Of a DNA stretch of 64,000 bases, positions 40,530-50,912 are shown piece after piece. The number at the start of each line of letters is the position of its first letter. Positions within the stretch are counted from its first letter, which is position 1. A program made the translations under genes and the position numbers. Origin of the DNA: Kosakonia oryzendophytica (lineage in GTDB: Bacteria; Pseudomonadota; Gammaproteobacteria; Enterobacterales; Enterobacteriaceae); NCBI RefSeq assembly GCF_900094925.1, contig NZ_FMAY01000005.1:1-64000 (forward strand), given 5' to 3'. The notes beneath the pieces are model-generated. The model had not been told where the DNA came from. It saw nothing but the letters and a program-made list of their open reading frames with translations, and made no database searches.

Positions 40530-40748
40530 CTCGTTTCCCATGCGGATGGCCAGGATCCCGACTCCGCTTTCCGTTTGGTGGCTGGCGTGAAGGATTCTTC
40601 GCCACGGCGTTCCCTTCGGTTCATTGCCTACGGCAACACGCTCTCGCTATCGCCCGGGTCGAACCTTAATCGAAGGTTCTCGTCCTTCGCTGAGAAGCAG
40701 AATATAAGCGAAAAGCGGGATTATATAATAACGGGGACATACAGAAGA
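40530..40748 (-). other. rtT-like tail of the tyrTV transcript
   Basis: This 219-bp stretch lies downstream of the tRNAs on the minus strand, where E. coli carries the rtT/tpr region with copies of the tRNA 3' end. Here a partial copy is visible: TGGTGG (40576-40581) and GAAGGATTC (40589-40597) match the tRNA 3' end in order. A hairpin of GAACCTT (40661-40667) and AAGGTTC (40673-40679) also echoes the T-arm. No protein frame is convincing. Confidence 0.5.
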
Positions 40749-40833
<85 letters not shown>

Positions 40834-40862
40834 AGGGGTAATACATTGTGTGATACAGAAGA

Positions 40863-40947
<85 letters not shown>

Positions 40948-40991
40948 ACAGGGTAAAGCTAATGACTACTGGCCTGCTTCCATCTCGGGAA

Positions 40992-41028
40992 GCGCGGCGC
41001 ATCATACCAAATGACGCGCCGCTGTAAA
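40992..41028 (-). promoter_or_regulatory. tyrTV promoter (stringent type)
   Basis: On the minus strand the -35 box is TTTACA (41023-41028) and the -10 box is TATGAT (41001-41006), 16 bp apart. A GC-rich discriminator, GCGCCGCGC, follows (40992-41000). This matches the E. coli tyrT promoter, which is shut down by ppGpp and activated by Fis upstream. Confidence 0.9.
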
Positions 41029-41109
41029 GCGTTCAATCGCGAAAAACAAACTGGTTGTCTGCTTTTTGCACGTAATGGTGTAAAGGCAAACAATTCAATC
41101 CGTTAATGA

Positions 41110-41952
41110 TTACAGAATGATCGTCCGATTGCCGTAAACGAACACCCGTTGCGCCAGCACCTGATACAACGCACGACTTAGTACGTTTTTCTCAACATCA
41201 CGTCCTGCGCGCATCATATCTTCAGCGGTATAAGTGTGATCCACATGGATAACGTCCTGCATAATAATTGGACCTTCATCCAGATTGTCATTCACATAGT
41301 GAGCCGTTGCACCAATGATCTTCACACCGCGCTCATAGGCTTGATGATAAGGTCGCGCACCAATAAATGCCGGCAGGAATGAATGGTGAATATTGATGAT
41401 CTTATTCGGGAAACGGGAGACAAATTCAGGCGTCAGTACGCGCATATACTTCGCCAGCACTACATAATCCGGCTGATGCGCTTCAATCGCCTGCGCCATC
41501 AGGTTGTCATGTGCTTCGCGCGTCAAACCTTCATGGCTCACCAGTTCGAAAGGAATATCAAAGCGCTCCACCAGTGAACGCAATGTCTCGTGGTTGCCAA
41601 TCACGGCAGCGATATCAACATCCAGTCCGCCGTAATTGGCTTTCATCAACAGATCGCCAAGACAATGCGCCTCTTTCGTCACCAGAATCACGACCCGGCG
41701 GCGACCCGCCGGATTCAGTTCACGTACGGACCCTTCCGGGAGTGCGCTATCAAGATCCGCCAGCAGCGTGGCATCATTAAAAATGCCTTCCAGTTCGGTG
41801 CGCATAAAGAAACGGCCGGTACGGTGATCCACGAATTCGTTGTTCTGCACGATATTGAGTTCGTGCTTGTAACAGATGTTGGTGATGCGCGCGATAAGCC
41901 CTTTCTGGTCAGGACAAATAGTACGCAGAATTTTTCGTTGTAATGAGTGCAT
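41110..41952 (-). CDS. purU: Formyltetrahydrofolate deformylase
   Basis: PurU hydrolyses 10-formyl-THF to THF and formate, supplying formate to PurT and balancing one-carbon pools. The 280-residue protein has an N-terminal ACT domain (about 8-85) and a formyltransferase-like catalytic domain. The latter has NIHHSFLPAFIGARPYHQAYERG (near 186-208) and ATAHYVNDNLDEGPII. Length equals the E. coli enzyme. It lies between tyrTV and ychJ. Confidence 0.97.
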   Translation of the reverse strand: MHSLQRKILRTICPDQKGLIARITNICYKHELNIVQNNEFVDHRTGRFFMRTELEGIFNDATLLADLDSALPEGSVRELNPAGRRRVVILVTKEAHCLGDLLMKANYGGLDVDIAAVIGNHETLRSLVERFDIPFELVSHEGLTREAHDNLMAQAIEAHQPDYVVLAKYMRVLTPEFVSRFPNKIINIHHSFLPAFIGARPYHQAYERGVKIIGATAHYVNDNLDEGPIIMQDVIHVDHTYTAEDMMRAGRDVEKNVLSRALYQVLAQRVFVYGNRTIIL

Positions 41953-42000
41953 TGCCGGGTAAATCCTGTTGATGATGTTTGCTATGAGGTGCTGCTCGCC

Positions 42001-42459
42001 TTATAGGCCACAGCACTTTTTGAATTTTTTGCCTGACCCGCAAGGGCAGGGATCGTTACGACCAAATTGAGGGCGCGTGCCATCGATATAATACCACTGG
42101 CCGTTCTCCTTTAAGAACCGGGAACGTTCTATAATCGCACCCGGTTTGCCTTGCTCGCTAAAACGCGCCACAAAACTGACATAACCTTCATTATCATTTT
42201 CGCCGCAAGCGTGTTCAAATACGGTTAAACCCAGCCAGGTGGTGTGTGCAAAACCGGCTTCGATTTGTTGACGAAAAGCCCCGGCTCCACAGAAGGGATG
42301 CCAGGTTTTAATCAGATACTCAGCCTGGCGCAACACGAAAGCTGTATAACGCGAACGCATCAGGTGCGAAGGCGTGGGAGCAAGCTGTGTACCAGACAGA
42401 TAAGGCTGGCAACATAGGCTATACTCCAGAGCGCTACCGCAAGGACAAGATTGAGACAA
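42001..42459 (-). CDS. ychJ: SEC-C motif protein YchJ
   Basis: This 152-residue protein has a SEC-C zinc motif at each end: [13 protein letters not shown] near residue 5 and [16 protein letters not shown] at the C-terminus. The NTF2-like middle is shared with the YchJ family. The role is unknown. SEC-C motifs bind zinc and often mediate protein contacts. It is divergent from rssA. Confidence 0.95.
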   Translation of the reverse strand: MSQSCPCGSALEYSLCCQPYLSGTQLAPTPSHLMRSRYTAFVLRQAEYLIKTWHPFCGAGAFRQQIEAGFAHTTWLGLTVFEHACGENDNEGYVSFVARFSEQGKPGAIIERSRFLKENGQWYYIDGTRPQFGRNDPCPCGSGKKFKKCCGL

Positions 42460-42569
42460 AATAGCATTCCTGGAACAAAAATAATGGCGCGATTGCGTCA
42501 GGGTAGCGATATGTTAACTGAGCCGTAGCGCTGTGGCTACAGTAAGCCGGGGGAAGTGAAACACGCGTA

Positions 42570-43478
42570 ATGAGAAGGGTAAAAATTGGTTTGGCGCTCG
42601 GATCTGGCGCCGCCAGGGGCTGGGCCCATATTGGTGTGATTAACGCATTGCAGCGAGCGGGTGTTGAGATTGACATTGTCGCCGGGTGTTCCATAGGGTC
42701 ATTGGTCGGAGCGGCGTATGCGTGCGGTCGATTACCGGCGCTTGAGAAATGGGTGCGCTCCTTCAGCTATTGGGATGTGTTGCGACTGATGGATCTTTCA
42801 TGGCAACGTGGTGGTTTGCTGCGCGGTGAACGCGTGTTCAGCCAATACCGCGCATTACTCCCATTCGCAGATTTTGGACACTGTCGTATGAAATTCGGCG
42901 CTGTGGCCACCAACCTGAGCACCGGACGCGAGTTGTGGTTTACCGAAGGCGATTTGCATCATGCCGTGCGTGCGTCTTGCAGTATGCCCGGATTGATGTC
43001 TCCGGTTGCGCATAACGGTTACTGGCTGGTGGATGGTGCCGTTGTCAATCCGGTTCCTGTCTCGCTCACACGAGCCTTAGGTGCAGATATTGTCATTGCG
43101 GTGGATCTGCAACATGATGCGCATCTGATGCAGCAAGATCTTCTGTCAGTCAACCTGACCACGAGTGAAAGCGAGAGTGAGGGGGGCGCTGTGCTTCGTT
43201 GGCATCAGCGTTTGCGCGAACGACTGAGTCGTATCACCCCTAAACGTCCGGTAGCACCGACAGCGATGGAGATCATGAGTACATCCATTCAGGTGCTGGA
43301 AAACCGCTTAAAACGCAACCGTATGGCAGGCGATCCGCCTGATATCCTGCTGCAACCTCTATGTCCGCAAATCTCGACTCTCGATTTTCATCGTGCCGAT
43401 GCGGCCATCGCCGCTGGACAGATGGCGGTCGAAAAGAAAATAGATGAGTTACTACCGCTGGTTCGGCCAGTGGCGTGA
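42570..43478 (+). CDS. rssA: Patatin-like phospholipase family protein RssA
   Basis: The 302-residue protein has the patatin features: an oxyanion loop GSGAARGWAHIGV (about 11-23), nucleophile Ser in GCSIGSLVG and Asp in DGAVVNP. The lipid substrate is unknown. It lies upstream of rssB as in E. coli, where the two can be co-transcribed, but it is not required for RssB function. Confidence 0.95.
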   Translation: MRRVKIGLALGSGAARGWAHIGVINALQRAGVEIDIVAGCSIGSLVGAAYACGRLPALEKWVRSFSYWDVLRLMDLSWQRGGLLRGERVFSQYRALLPFADFGHCRMKFGAVATNLSTGRELWFTEGDLHHAVRASCSMPGLMSPVAHNGYWLVDGAVVNPVPVSLTRALGADIVIAVDLQHDAHLMQQDLLSVNLTTSESESEGGAVLRWHQRLRERLSRITPKRPVAPTAMEIMSTSIQVLENRLKRNRMAGDPPDILLQPLCPQISTLDFHRADAAIAAGQMAVEKKIDELLPLVRPVA

Positions 43479-43568
43479 ACATAATTTTGAAAGACTTCAG
43501 CAAATTCTGACAGGCGATAATCGGTGAAGCATGCCACTATTGATCTATCGTCAGGCAGGGGAGATGAA

Positions 43569-44582
43569 ATGACGCAGCCGTTGGCCGGAAAACAGATACT
43601 GATAGTTGAAGACGAGCCCGTTTTCCGCTCGCTGCTGGACTCATGGCTGTGTTCGCTCGGCGCCAATACGTTGCTGGCGGAAGATGGGGTTGACGCGCTG
43701 GAGCATACGGCAACGGCAAAACCTGACCTGATCATCTGCGACCTTGCTATGCCACGCATGAATGGCCTGGCGTTGATTGAACATTTACGCAACCATGGTG
43801 ATCAGACGCCGATTCTGGTGATCTCCGCCACTGAGAACATGGCTGATATCGCTAAAGCGTTACGGCTTGGCGTGCAGGATGTGGTTCTTAAGCCAGTAAA
43901 AGATCTTAATCGCCTGAAGGAAACGCTCTTTGCCTGCATTTATCCCAACATGTTTAACTCTCGAGTTGAGGAAGAAGAGCGGCTGTTCCAGGATTGGGAT
44001 GCGTTGGTGGAGAATCCGCAGGCTGCGGCAAAATTGCTACAGGAATTACAACCGCCGGTCCAACAAGTCATTTCCCAGTGTCGGGTAAATTATCGGCAGC
44101 TGGTTTCGGCCGATCGCCCCGGATTGGTGCTGGATATTGCCCCGATTTCTGGTCAGGACTTAGCCTTTTATTGTCTTGACGTCACACGAGCAGGGAATAA
44201 TGGCGTGCTGGCTGCCTTACTGCTTCGCGCCCTATTTAACGGATTACTTCAGGAACAGTTGTCACATCAGCGTCAGCGTCTCCCGGAAATGGGCGCGTTA
44301 CTCAAACAGGTAAACCAATTACTGCACCAGGCAAACTTACCCGGTCAGTTCCCCTTATTAGTGGGTTATTACCATAGCGAGCTTAAAAACTTAATATTAG
44401 TTTCAGCCGGTCTTAACGCCACGTTAAATACCAGTGAGCATCAAATTCAAATCAGCAATGGTGTGCCACTCGGGACATTGGGTAATGCTTACCTTAATCA
44501 ATTAAGCCAACGTTGTGACGCGTGGCAGTGCCAGGTATGGGGCGCGGGTGGGCGTCTTCGCTTAATGTTGAGCGCGGAATGA
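43569..44582 (+). CDS. rssB: RpoS adaptor / response regulator RssB
   Basis: RssB delivers sigma-S to ClpXP for degradation. Starting at the ATG at 43569 (GGGGAG upstream) gives 337 residues, equal to the E. coli protein; in-frame codons further up are not used. The receiver domain has Asp58 in LIICDLAMPRMNG and Lys in LKPVKDLNRL. The C-terminal domain is a degenerate PP2C-type phosphatase fold. The gene is also called hnr. Confidence 0.97.
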   Translation: MTQPLAGKQILIVEDEPVFRSLLDSWLCSLGANTLLAEDGVDALEHTATAKPDLIICDLAMPRMNGLALIEHLRNHGDQTPILVISATENMADIAKALRLGVQDVVLKPVKDLNRLKETLFACIYPNMFNSRVEEEERLFQDWDALVENPQAAAKLLQELQPPVQQVISQCRVNYRQLVSADRPGLVLDIAPISGQDLAFYCLDVTRAGNNGVLAALLLRALFNGLLQEQLSHQRQRLPEMGALLKQVNQLLHQANLPGQFPLLVGYYHSELKNLILVSAGLNATLNTSEHQIQISNGVPLGTLGNAYLNQLSQRCDAWQCQVWGAGGRLRLMLSAE

Positions 44583-44780
44583 GCAATCGCATCACACTTT
44601 GCAGATAGCTTTACCTGTCGGTTAAAACGAGTGGTACTATCGCCGCAGATTATGCGTATTAATCCTAATTAGCTGCAACTGCGTCCTTTTCAGACCTGGT
44701 CGTTGAGAGGGTACTGATATACTCAGACGCGAGTTAATTCATGAACATGTTCAAAGCATGAACAGTCCAGGAGATTTTCA

Positions 44781-45692
44781 ATGGCTGCAATAAATTCGAA
44801 AGTGACTAAAGCAGTAATCCCGGTAGCGGGATTGGGAACCAGGATGTTACCAGCGACCAAGGCAATTCCTAAAGAGATGTTGCCACTGGTTGATAAGCCA
44901 TTAATTCAGTACGTGGTTAATGAATGTATTGCTGCGGGTATTACTGAAATCGTTCTGGTCACCCATTCATCCAAAAACTCTATCGAAAACCATTTCGATA
45001 CCAGCTTCGAGCTTGAAGCGATGCTGGAAAAACGTGTTAAACGTCAGTTGCTGGAAGAGGTGCAGTCTATTTGCCCACCGCACGTCACTATTATGCAAGT
45101 GCGTCAGGGGCTGGCAAAAGGTCTCGGTCACGCCGTTCTGTGTGCGCACCCTGTCGTCGGTAATGAGCCTGTCGCCGTTATTCTGCCGGACGTTATTCTC
45201 GATGAGTTCGAATCCGATCTTTCGCAGGATAATCTGGCAGAAATGATTAAACGTTTTGATGAGACCGGTGCCAGCCAGATCATGGTTGAGCCTGTAGATG
45301 ACGTAACGGCGTACGGTGTTGTCGATTGCAAAGGTGCGACACTGAATCCTGGTGACAGTGTGCCGATGGTGGGCGTCGTAGAGAAGCCGAAAGCGAACGT
45401 TGCACCGTCTAATCTGGCTGTGGTTGGCCGTTATGTTCTGAGCGCGGAGATTTGGCCACTGCTGGCGAAAACGCCTCCGGGAGCAGGCGATGAAATTCAG
45501 CTGACAGATGCTATCGATATGCTGATCGAAAAAGAAACGGTTGAAGCCTATCATATGAAAGGCAAAAGTCATGACTGTGGTAATAAACTCGGTTACATGT
45601 GTGCATTTGTAGAATATGGTATTCGTCACAATACGCTGGGTGCAGAATTTAAAGCCTGGCTGGAAGATACTGTAGGCGCAGGGAAAGCATAA
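44781..45692 (+). CDS. galU: UTP-glucose-1-phosphate uridylyltransferase
   Basis: GalU makes UDP-glucose for LPS, trehalose and galactose metabolism. The 303-residue nucleotidyltransferase begins with [25 protein letters not shown] (substrate loop near 13-37) and has [10 protein letters not shown] and EKPKAN. UDP-glucose from this enzyme is one possible donor for the two GTs of the operon at 32608-40529. The 198-bp gap from rssB contains a TATACT box near 44718 but no clear -35. Confidence 0.98.
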   Translation: MAAINSKVTKAVIPVAGLGTRMLPATKAIPKEMLPLVDKPLIQYVVNECIAAGITEIVLVTHSSKNSIENHFDTSFELEAMLEKRVKRQLLEEVQSICPPHVTIMQVRQGLAKGLGHAVLCAHPVVGNEPVAVILPDVILDEFESDLSQDNLAEMIKRFDETGASQIMVEPVDDVTAYGVVDCKGATLNPGDSVPMVGVVEKPKANVAPSNLAVVGRYVLSAEIWPLLAKTPPGAGDEIQLTDAIDMLIEKETVEAYHMKGKSHDCGNKLGYMCAFVEYGIRHNTLGAEFKAWLEDTVGAGKA

Positions 45693-45714
45693 TCCACTTC
45701 CCCACGTCGGAATT

Positions 45715-45761
45715 AAGCCGGAGAGAATAGCGTGCTGCGCTGACTATCTCCGGCTTTTTTA
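45715..45761 (+). terminator. Terminator after galU
   Basis: AAGCCGGAGA (45715-45724) pairs with TCTCCGGCTT (45747-45756), followed by a T-run. A smaller hairpin may form inside the long loop. Confidence 0.85.
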
Positions 45762-45925
45762 TTTCTGACTGTTTCGGAACGAAGTAACGTGCTGCATTGC
45801 GGAGAAATAAACAGCACAAGACAATAAAAAAAGGTGCAGAGTTCAAACAATAAGCGGATGGCGGCTGATTGATATCAAGCGCAGCATTCTATTATGAAGA
45901 AATTGTGGAGATATGTGGCGGGTGT

Positions 45926-45954
45926 CAAAAAAAAACCCGCCTGTGGCGGGTTTT
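45926..45954 (-). terminator. Terminator after hns
   Basis: AACCCGCC and GGCGGGTT pair around TGT. On the minus strand the stem is followed by a run of T residues (the A-run at 45927-45935). It ends hns in the 278-bp galU-hns gap. Confidence 0.85.
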
Positions 45955-45970
45955 CTGATACTGGTTGGAA

Positions 45971-46384
45971 TTACTCAGCAAGCAGGAAATCTTCCAGTTT
46001 CTTGCCTTGTTCATCCATAGCCTTTTTGATAACAGCCGGAGTACGGCCCTGGCCGGTCCAGGTTTTGGATTCGCCGTTTTCATCAATGTAGGCATATTTG
46101 GCCGGACGTGCAGCGCGTTTTGCTTTTGTCCCGGTTTTAGCTGCAGCCATGCTGTTCAGCAGTTCGGTCGGGTCAATACCATCAGCAATCAGCATATCGC
46201 GATATTGCTGCAATTTACGGGTGCGCTCTTCAACTTCAGCTGCGGCAGCGCTTTCTTCCTCACGGCGCTCATTTACCACAACTTCTAATTTTTCCAGCAT
46301 TTCTTCGAGCGTTTCCAGCGTGCATTCTCTTGCCTGCGCACGAAGAGTACGGATGTTGTTCAGAATTTTAAGTGCTTCGCTCAT
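45971..46384 (-). CDS. hns: DNA-binding protein H-NS
   Basis: H-NS silences AT-rich and horizontally acquired DNA and organises the nucleoid. The 137-residue protein has an N-terminal coiled-coil oligomerisation region (about 1-65) and a linker. The C-terminal DNA-binding domain carries the AT-hook-like loop QGRTPAVI at 112-119. It is nearly identical to E. coli and Salmonella H-NS. Its gene is autoregulated in relatives. Confidence 0.99.
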   Translation of the reverse strand: MSEALKILNNIRTLRAQARECTLETLEEMLEKLEVVVNERREEESAAAAEVEERTRKLQQYRDMLIADGIDPTELLNSMAAAKTGTKAKRAARPAKYAYIDENGESKTWTGQGRTPAVIKKAMDEQGKKLEDFLLAE

Positions 46385-46929
46385 TGTAGTAATCTCAAAC
46401 TTATATTGGGGTGGTTTGTTGGGCTAATAATAGAGCGTTAATTTGACCAGTGCAATAGCTGTGAATGTAAGGAATTCAAAAATTGCTCCTTATTCTGTCG
46501 TTTTTTTAATATCGCTAACTTAAATTTTACTTGAAGAAACGCACAAAAAAACACTTATACCATCTGTAAACATCGATGCGGTCGTTACGCATCTGGTGGG
46601 TTTTTGTGATTAATCTGAGTGAGATTATAGTCATAATGGATAAATAACAACCTCGTTAATTCCGTATAGCTCATGTGCCCACGTGCTTAAAATATTAATA
46701 ATTTCCGGATCATAAGGTCGGCAACATCGGATTTAAATCATTCGTAAGATCATGAATTCCCGAGGCTGTTTCTTTGGCAGTAACAATCGTATTGATTAAC
46801 AATCGCTATATCTGTAAGCGAAAAAAAGCAGTGGCTTGCCGTGGACGCGTAGTGGCTCCCGGTTTGCCAGATAAAATATGGTATAATCGCCAACAGTAAT
46901 ATCACACTTTGATTGGGGTTTTGCGCGCA
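46385..46929. other. hns-tdk intergenic region, AT-rich
   Basis: The 545-bp gap between two divergent genes holds their promoters. It is visibly AT-rich, fitting H-NS autoregulation, and has long A/T runs near 46497-46560. I see no convincing protein frame, tRNA or terminator. The exact promoters could not be fixed by eye. Confidence 0.5.
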
Positions 46930-47544
46930 ATGGCACAACTTTATTTCTACTATTCAGCAATGAATGCGGGGAAATCTACGGCTTTACTACAGTCCTCTTA
47001 CAATTACCAGGAAAGAGGTATGCGTACAGTGGTCTACACAGCAGAAATTGACGATCGTTTTGGTTCGGGAAAGGTGAGTTCGCGTATTGGATTATCCTCA
47101 CCTGCTCGTTTGTTTAATCCACAATCATCGTTGTTTGAAGAAATTAAAGCCGAGCACGAACGTGAAGCGGTACATTGTGTGCTGATTGATGAATGTCAGT
47201 TCCTTTCACGGGAACAGGTCTATGCACTTTCAGAAGTGGTCGATCAACTCGATATCCCGGTGCTCTGTTATGGTTTACGCACTGATTTTCGCGGTGAGTT
47301 GTTTGTTGGCAGCCAGTATTTACTCGCATGGTCAGATAAGCTGGTAGAACTGAAAACAATCTGTTTCTGCGGGCGTAAGGCCAGTATGGTGCTGCGCCTG
47401 GATCAAACAGGACGACCCTATAATGAAGGTGAGCAGGTGGTTATCGGCGGTAATGAGCGTTATGTTTCTGTGTGCCGTAAACATTATAAAGAAGCGCTGG
47501 TAGAAGGCTCTCTGACAGCGATCCAGGCGCGGGGAAGGAAGTAG
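46930..47544 (+). CDS. tdk: Thymidine kinase
   Basis: Tdk salvages thymidine to dTMP. The ATG at 46930 gives 204 residues, one fewer than E. coli. P-loop [13 protein letters not shown] (8-20), DECQFLS (catalytic Glu region), and zinc cysteines in CFCGRKA and VCRKHY are present. The last ten residues differ from E. coli. Confidence 0.97.
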   Translation: MAQLYFYYSAMNAGKSTALLQSSYNYQERGMRTVVYTAEIDDRFGSGKVSSRIGLSSPARLFNPQSSLFEEIKAEHEREAVHCVLIDECQFLSREQVYALSEVVDQLDIPVLCYGLRTDFRGELFVGSQYLLAWSDKLVELKTICFCGRKASMVLRLDQTGRPYNEGEQVVIGGNERYVSVCRKHYKEALVEGSLTAIQARGRK

Positions 47545-47725
47545 TGCATTATCGCGCCAGGCCCCCGCTGCGTGTGTTTGAGGCATGAATAATGTAAGTG
47601 TCGGGCCGTCGCACTTAAATCTTTGCAGCAAGGTTTTATATGTTCAGATGGCTTGGCATTCTGTATAGCAAGGCAGCAACAACATCTGTTGCAGATATGA
47701 GCATCGGGTGGTGTTAAACAGCAAT

Positions 47726-47755
47726 AAAAAAACCCGCCATCAGGCGGGTTTTTTA
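47726..47755. terminator. Bidirectional terminator between tdk and adhE
   Basis: AAACCCGCC and GGCGGGTTT pair around ATCA, with an A-run before and a T-run after. It serves the convergent tdk and adhE genes. The preceding 180 bp after tdk show nothing else. Confidence 0.9.
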
Positions 47756-47768
47756 TCAGACTAAACAA

Positions 47769-50444
47769 TTAAGCCATTTTTTTGGCTTTCTTGTCCGCTT
47801 TTGCCGGAGCTTCAGCTTTCGCTGCGGCAGTTTCACCTTCATGGTACTCACGGCCGTAGAACGTATCCAGCAGAATTTGTTTCAGCTCGGAGATCAGCGG
47901 GTAACGCGGGTTCGCGCCGGTGCACTGGTCATCAAACGCATCTTCAGACAGTTTGTCCACGTTGGCCAGGAAGTCTGCTTCCTGCACGCCCGCTTCACGG
48001 ATGGACTTCGGAATGCCCAGTTCAGCTTTGATGCTTTCCAGCCATGCCAGCAGTTTCTCGATTTTCGCCGCGGTACGGTCACCGGCAGAAGTCAGACCCA
48101 GATGGTCAGCAATTTCTGCGTAGCGACGACGAGCCTGCGGACGGTCGTACTGACTGAATGCTGTCTGTTTGGTCGGGTTATCGTTCGCGTTATAACGGAT
48201 AACGTTACAAATCAGCAGGGCGTTCGCGAGGCCGTGCGGGATGTGGAACTGAGAGCCCAGTTTGTGCGCCATAGAGTGACATACCCCGAGGAAGGCGTTA
48301 GCAAACGCGATACCTGCGATGGTTGCAGCACTATGAACACGTTCACGAGCAACCGGGTTTTTAGACCCTTCGTTGTAAGAAGCCGGCAGGTTTTCTTTCA
48401 ACAGTTTCAGCGCTTGCAGTGCCTGACCGTCAGAGAACTCAGAGGCCAGTACGGATACGTAAGCTTCCAGGGCGTGGGTTACCGCATCCAGACCACCGAA
48501 CGCACACAGTGATTTCGGCATGTCCATGACCAGGTTGGCATCAACGATAGCCATATCCGGAGTCAACGCGTAATCTGCCAGCGGATATTTCTGCCCGGTT
48601 GCATCGTCGGTCACTACTGCAAACGGCGTAACTTCAGAACCGGTACCGGACGTGGTGGTGATAGCGACCATTTTCGCTTTCACGCCCATTTTCGGGAACT
48701 TGTAGATACGTTTACGGATATCCATAAAGCGCAGCGCCAGCTCTTCGAAATGGGTTTCCGGGTGTTCGTACATTACCCACATGATTTTGGCTGCGTCCAT
48801 CGGGGAACCGCCACCCAGCGCGATGATCACGTCCGGTTTGAAGGAGTTCGCCAGTTCAGCGCCTTTGCGTACGATAGTCAGCGTCGGGTCAGCTTCAACT
48901 TCAAAGAACACTTCAGTTTCCACGCCAGCCGCTTTCAGAACAGAGGTAATCTGGTCTGCATAACCGTTGTTAAACAGGAAACGGTCGGTCACGATCAGCG
49001 CGCGTTTGTGACCATCAGTAATCACTTCATCCAGTGCGATTGGCAGTGAGCCACGACGGAAGTAGATAGATTTCGGAAGTTTGTGCCACAACATGTTTTC
49101 AGCTCGCTTAGCAACGGTTTTCTTGTTGATCAGGTGTTTCGGACCAACGTTTTCAGAGATGGAGTTACCACCCCAGGAACCACAACCCAGAGTCAGGGAA
49201 GGCGCGAGTTTGAAGTTATAAAGGTCACCGATACCACCCTGAGAAGCCGGGGTGTTGATCAGGATACGTGCTGTTTTCATCTTCTGACCGAAGTGAGCAA
49301 CGCGATCCGGTTGGTTATCCTGGTCGGTGTACAGGCAAGAGGTGTGACCGATACCGCCCATTGCAACCAGTTTTTCCGCTTTCTCTACAGCATCTTCGAA
49401 ATCTTTCGCACGATACATCGCCAGCGTCGGTGACAGTTTTTCATGAGCGAACGGTTCGCTTTCGTCAACGACCTTCACTTCACCAATCAGAATTTTGGTA
49501 GTGGTCGGAACGGTGAAACCGGCAAGTTCAGCAATTTTATAAGCCGGCTGGCCGACGATGGCCGCGTTGAGGGCGCCATTTTTCAGAATGATGTCCTGAA
49601 CCGCTTTCAGTTCTTTACCTTGCAGCAGGTAGCCGCCGTGGCTGGCGAAACGTTCGCGAACAGCATCATAAACGGAGTCAACAACAACGACAGACTGTTC
49701 AGATGCACAGATAACACCGTTATCGAAGGTTTTAGACATCAGAACAGACGCAACGGCACGTTTGATATCAGCCGTTTCATCAATCACGACCGGCGTGTTG
49801 CCTGCGCCCACACCAATAGCTGGTTTACCGGAGCTATATGCTGCTTTCACCATGCCCGGGCCGCCAGTGGCCAGGATCAGGTTGATATCAGGGTGATGCA
49901 TCAGTGCGTTAGACAGTTCTACCGATGGCTGGTCGATCCAACCAATCAGATCTTTCGGCGCGCCAGCAGCGATAGCTGCCTGCAGGACGATATCCGCCGC
50001 TTTGTTGGTCGCATCTTTTGCACGCGGATGCGGGGAGAAGATAATGGCGTTACGGGTCTTCAGGCTAATCAGCGATTTGAAGATAGCAGTAGAAGTTGGG
50101 TTAGTGGTCGGGACGATACCGCAAATAATGCCGATAGGTTCAGCAATGGTAATGGTGCCGAAAGTGTCATCTTCAGACAGCACGCCACAGGTTTTCTCGT
50201 CTTTATAGGCGTTGTAGATATACTCAGAAGCAAAGTGGTTTTTAATCACTTTATCTTCGACGATACCCATACCAGATTCAGCAACGGCCATTTTAGCGAG
50301 GGGGATTCGAGCATCTGCAGCAGCCAGGGCGGCGGCACGGAAGATTTTATCTACTTGCTCTTGAGTAAAGTTGGCATATTCACGCTGGGCTTTTTTCACG
50401 CGTTCAACGAGTGCGTTAAGTTCAGCGACATTAGTAACAGCCAT
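47769..50444 (-). CDS. adhE: Bifunctional acetaldehyde-CoA / alcohol dehydrogenase
   Basis: AdhE turns acetyl-CoA to ethanol in two NADH-linked steps and forms spirosome filaments. The 891-residue protein has an N-terminal CoA-acylating aldehyde dehydrogenase domain (1-440; catalytic Cys in GVICASEQS near 246). A linker and a C-terminal iron alcohol dehydrogenase follow (about 450-870; GGGSPMDAAK for NAD, His ligands in HALEAYVS and CHSMAHKLGSQFHIPHG). The Ala/Lys-rich tail is typical of the enterobacterial enzyme. Confidence 0.99.
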   Translation of the reverse strand: MAVTNVAELNALVERVKKAQREYANFTQEQVDKIFRAAALAAADARIPLAKMAVAESGMGIVEDKVIKNHFASEYIYNAYKDEKTCGVLSEDDTFGTITIAEPIGIICGIVPTTNPTSTAIFKSLISLKTRNAIIFSPHPRAKDATNKAADIVLQAAIAAGAPKDLIGWIDQPSVELSNALMHHPDINLILATGGPGMVKAAYSSGKPAIGVGAGNTPVVIDETADIKRAVASVLMSKTFDNGVICASEQSVVVVDSVYDAVRERFASHGGYLLQGKELKAVQDIILKNGALNAAIVGQPAYKIAELAGFTVPTTTKILIGEVKVVDESEPFAHEKLSPTLAMYRAKDFEDAVEKAEKLVAMGGIGHTSCLYTDQDNQPDRVAHFGQKMKTARILINTPASQGGIGDLYNFKLAPSLTLGCGSWGGNSISENVGPKHLINKKTVAKRAENMLWHKLPKSIYFRRGSLPIALDEVITDGHKRALIVTDRFLFNNGYADQITSVLKAAGVETEVFFEVEADPTLTIVRKGAELANSFKPDVIIALGGGSPMDAAKIMWVMYEHPETHFEELALRFMDIRKRIYKFPKMGVKAKMVAITTTSGTGSEVTPFAVVTDDATGQKYPLADYALTPDMAIVDANLVMDMPKSLCAFGGLDAVTHALEAYVSVLASEFSDGQALQALKLLKENLPASYNEGSKNPVARERVHSAATIAGIAFANAFLGVCHSMAHKLGSQFHIPHGLANALLICNVIRYNANDNPTKQTAFSQYDRPQARRRYAEIADHLGLTSAGDRTAAKIEKLLAWLESIKAELGIPKSIREAGVQEADFLANVDKLSEDAFDDQCTGANPRYPLISELKQILLDTFYGREYHEGETAAAKAEAPAKADKKAKKMA

Positions 50445-50912
50445 AATGCTCTCCTGATAATGTTAAACTCTTTTAGTAAACCAGCTGTCCAGTACGAGAG
50501 TATAGACAGACCGGCTGCAGGTTGCGTAAATTTCAGAAAAACAAATACTTAACGCTAAACCATATGCCACTGATTTACTGAAAGAGCCTCAACGCGACAG
50601 CGCTTTTTTTACTTTCTTTAGGTGACACCAGACTACCTGGTTTTAGGTAGTATTAGCGTGATCTACGTCAAATTTCGGTGACGCTGACACCTTTCAGCAA
50701 GGTCATTTTTGGGCGTTTGTATCAAATGTTAATGGCATCTGACTGAGCGTCCTCTAAGATTATCACAATTCCCACAACTGAATAACATGTTGTATTGCCG
50801 CTGATTTCGACAGAAATCCTGATGAATGTAATAAAGAAAACGCGTATCTTCGGCATGGATTATTTTGTCACACCTTTCTCTCATCGAGACTGGCGACGTT
50901 GCGGAGCCTACA
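50445..50912. promoter_or_regulatory. adhE-ychE control region
   Basis: The 468-bp divergent gap holds the adhE promoters. A weak FNR-like site, GTGAT-CTAC-GTCAA, lies at 50658-50671. In E. coli adhE has a long leader controlled by Cra, Fis and NarL and by RNase G/III processing, but I could not place those sites by eye. Confidence 0.4.

Noticed and set aside
49443..50552. A 369-codon open frame antisense to adhE
   Set aside because: It is a by-product of the biased codons of a highly expressed gene. No motif supports it.
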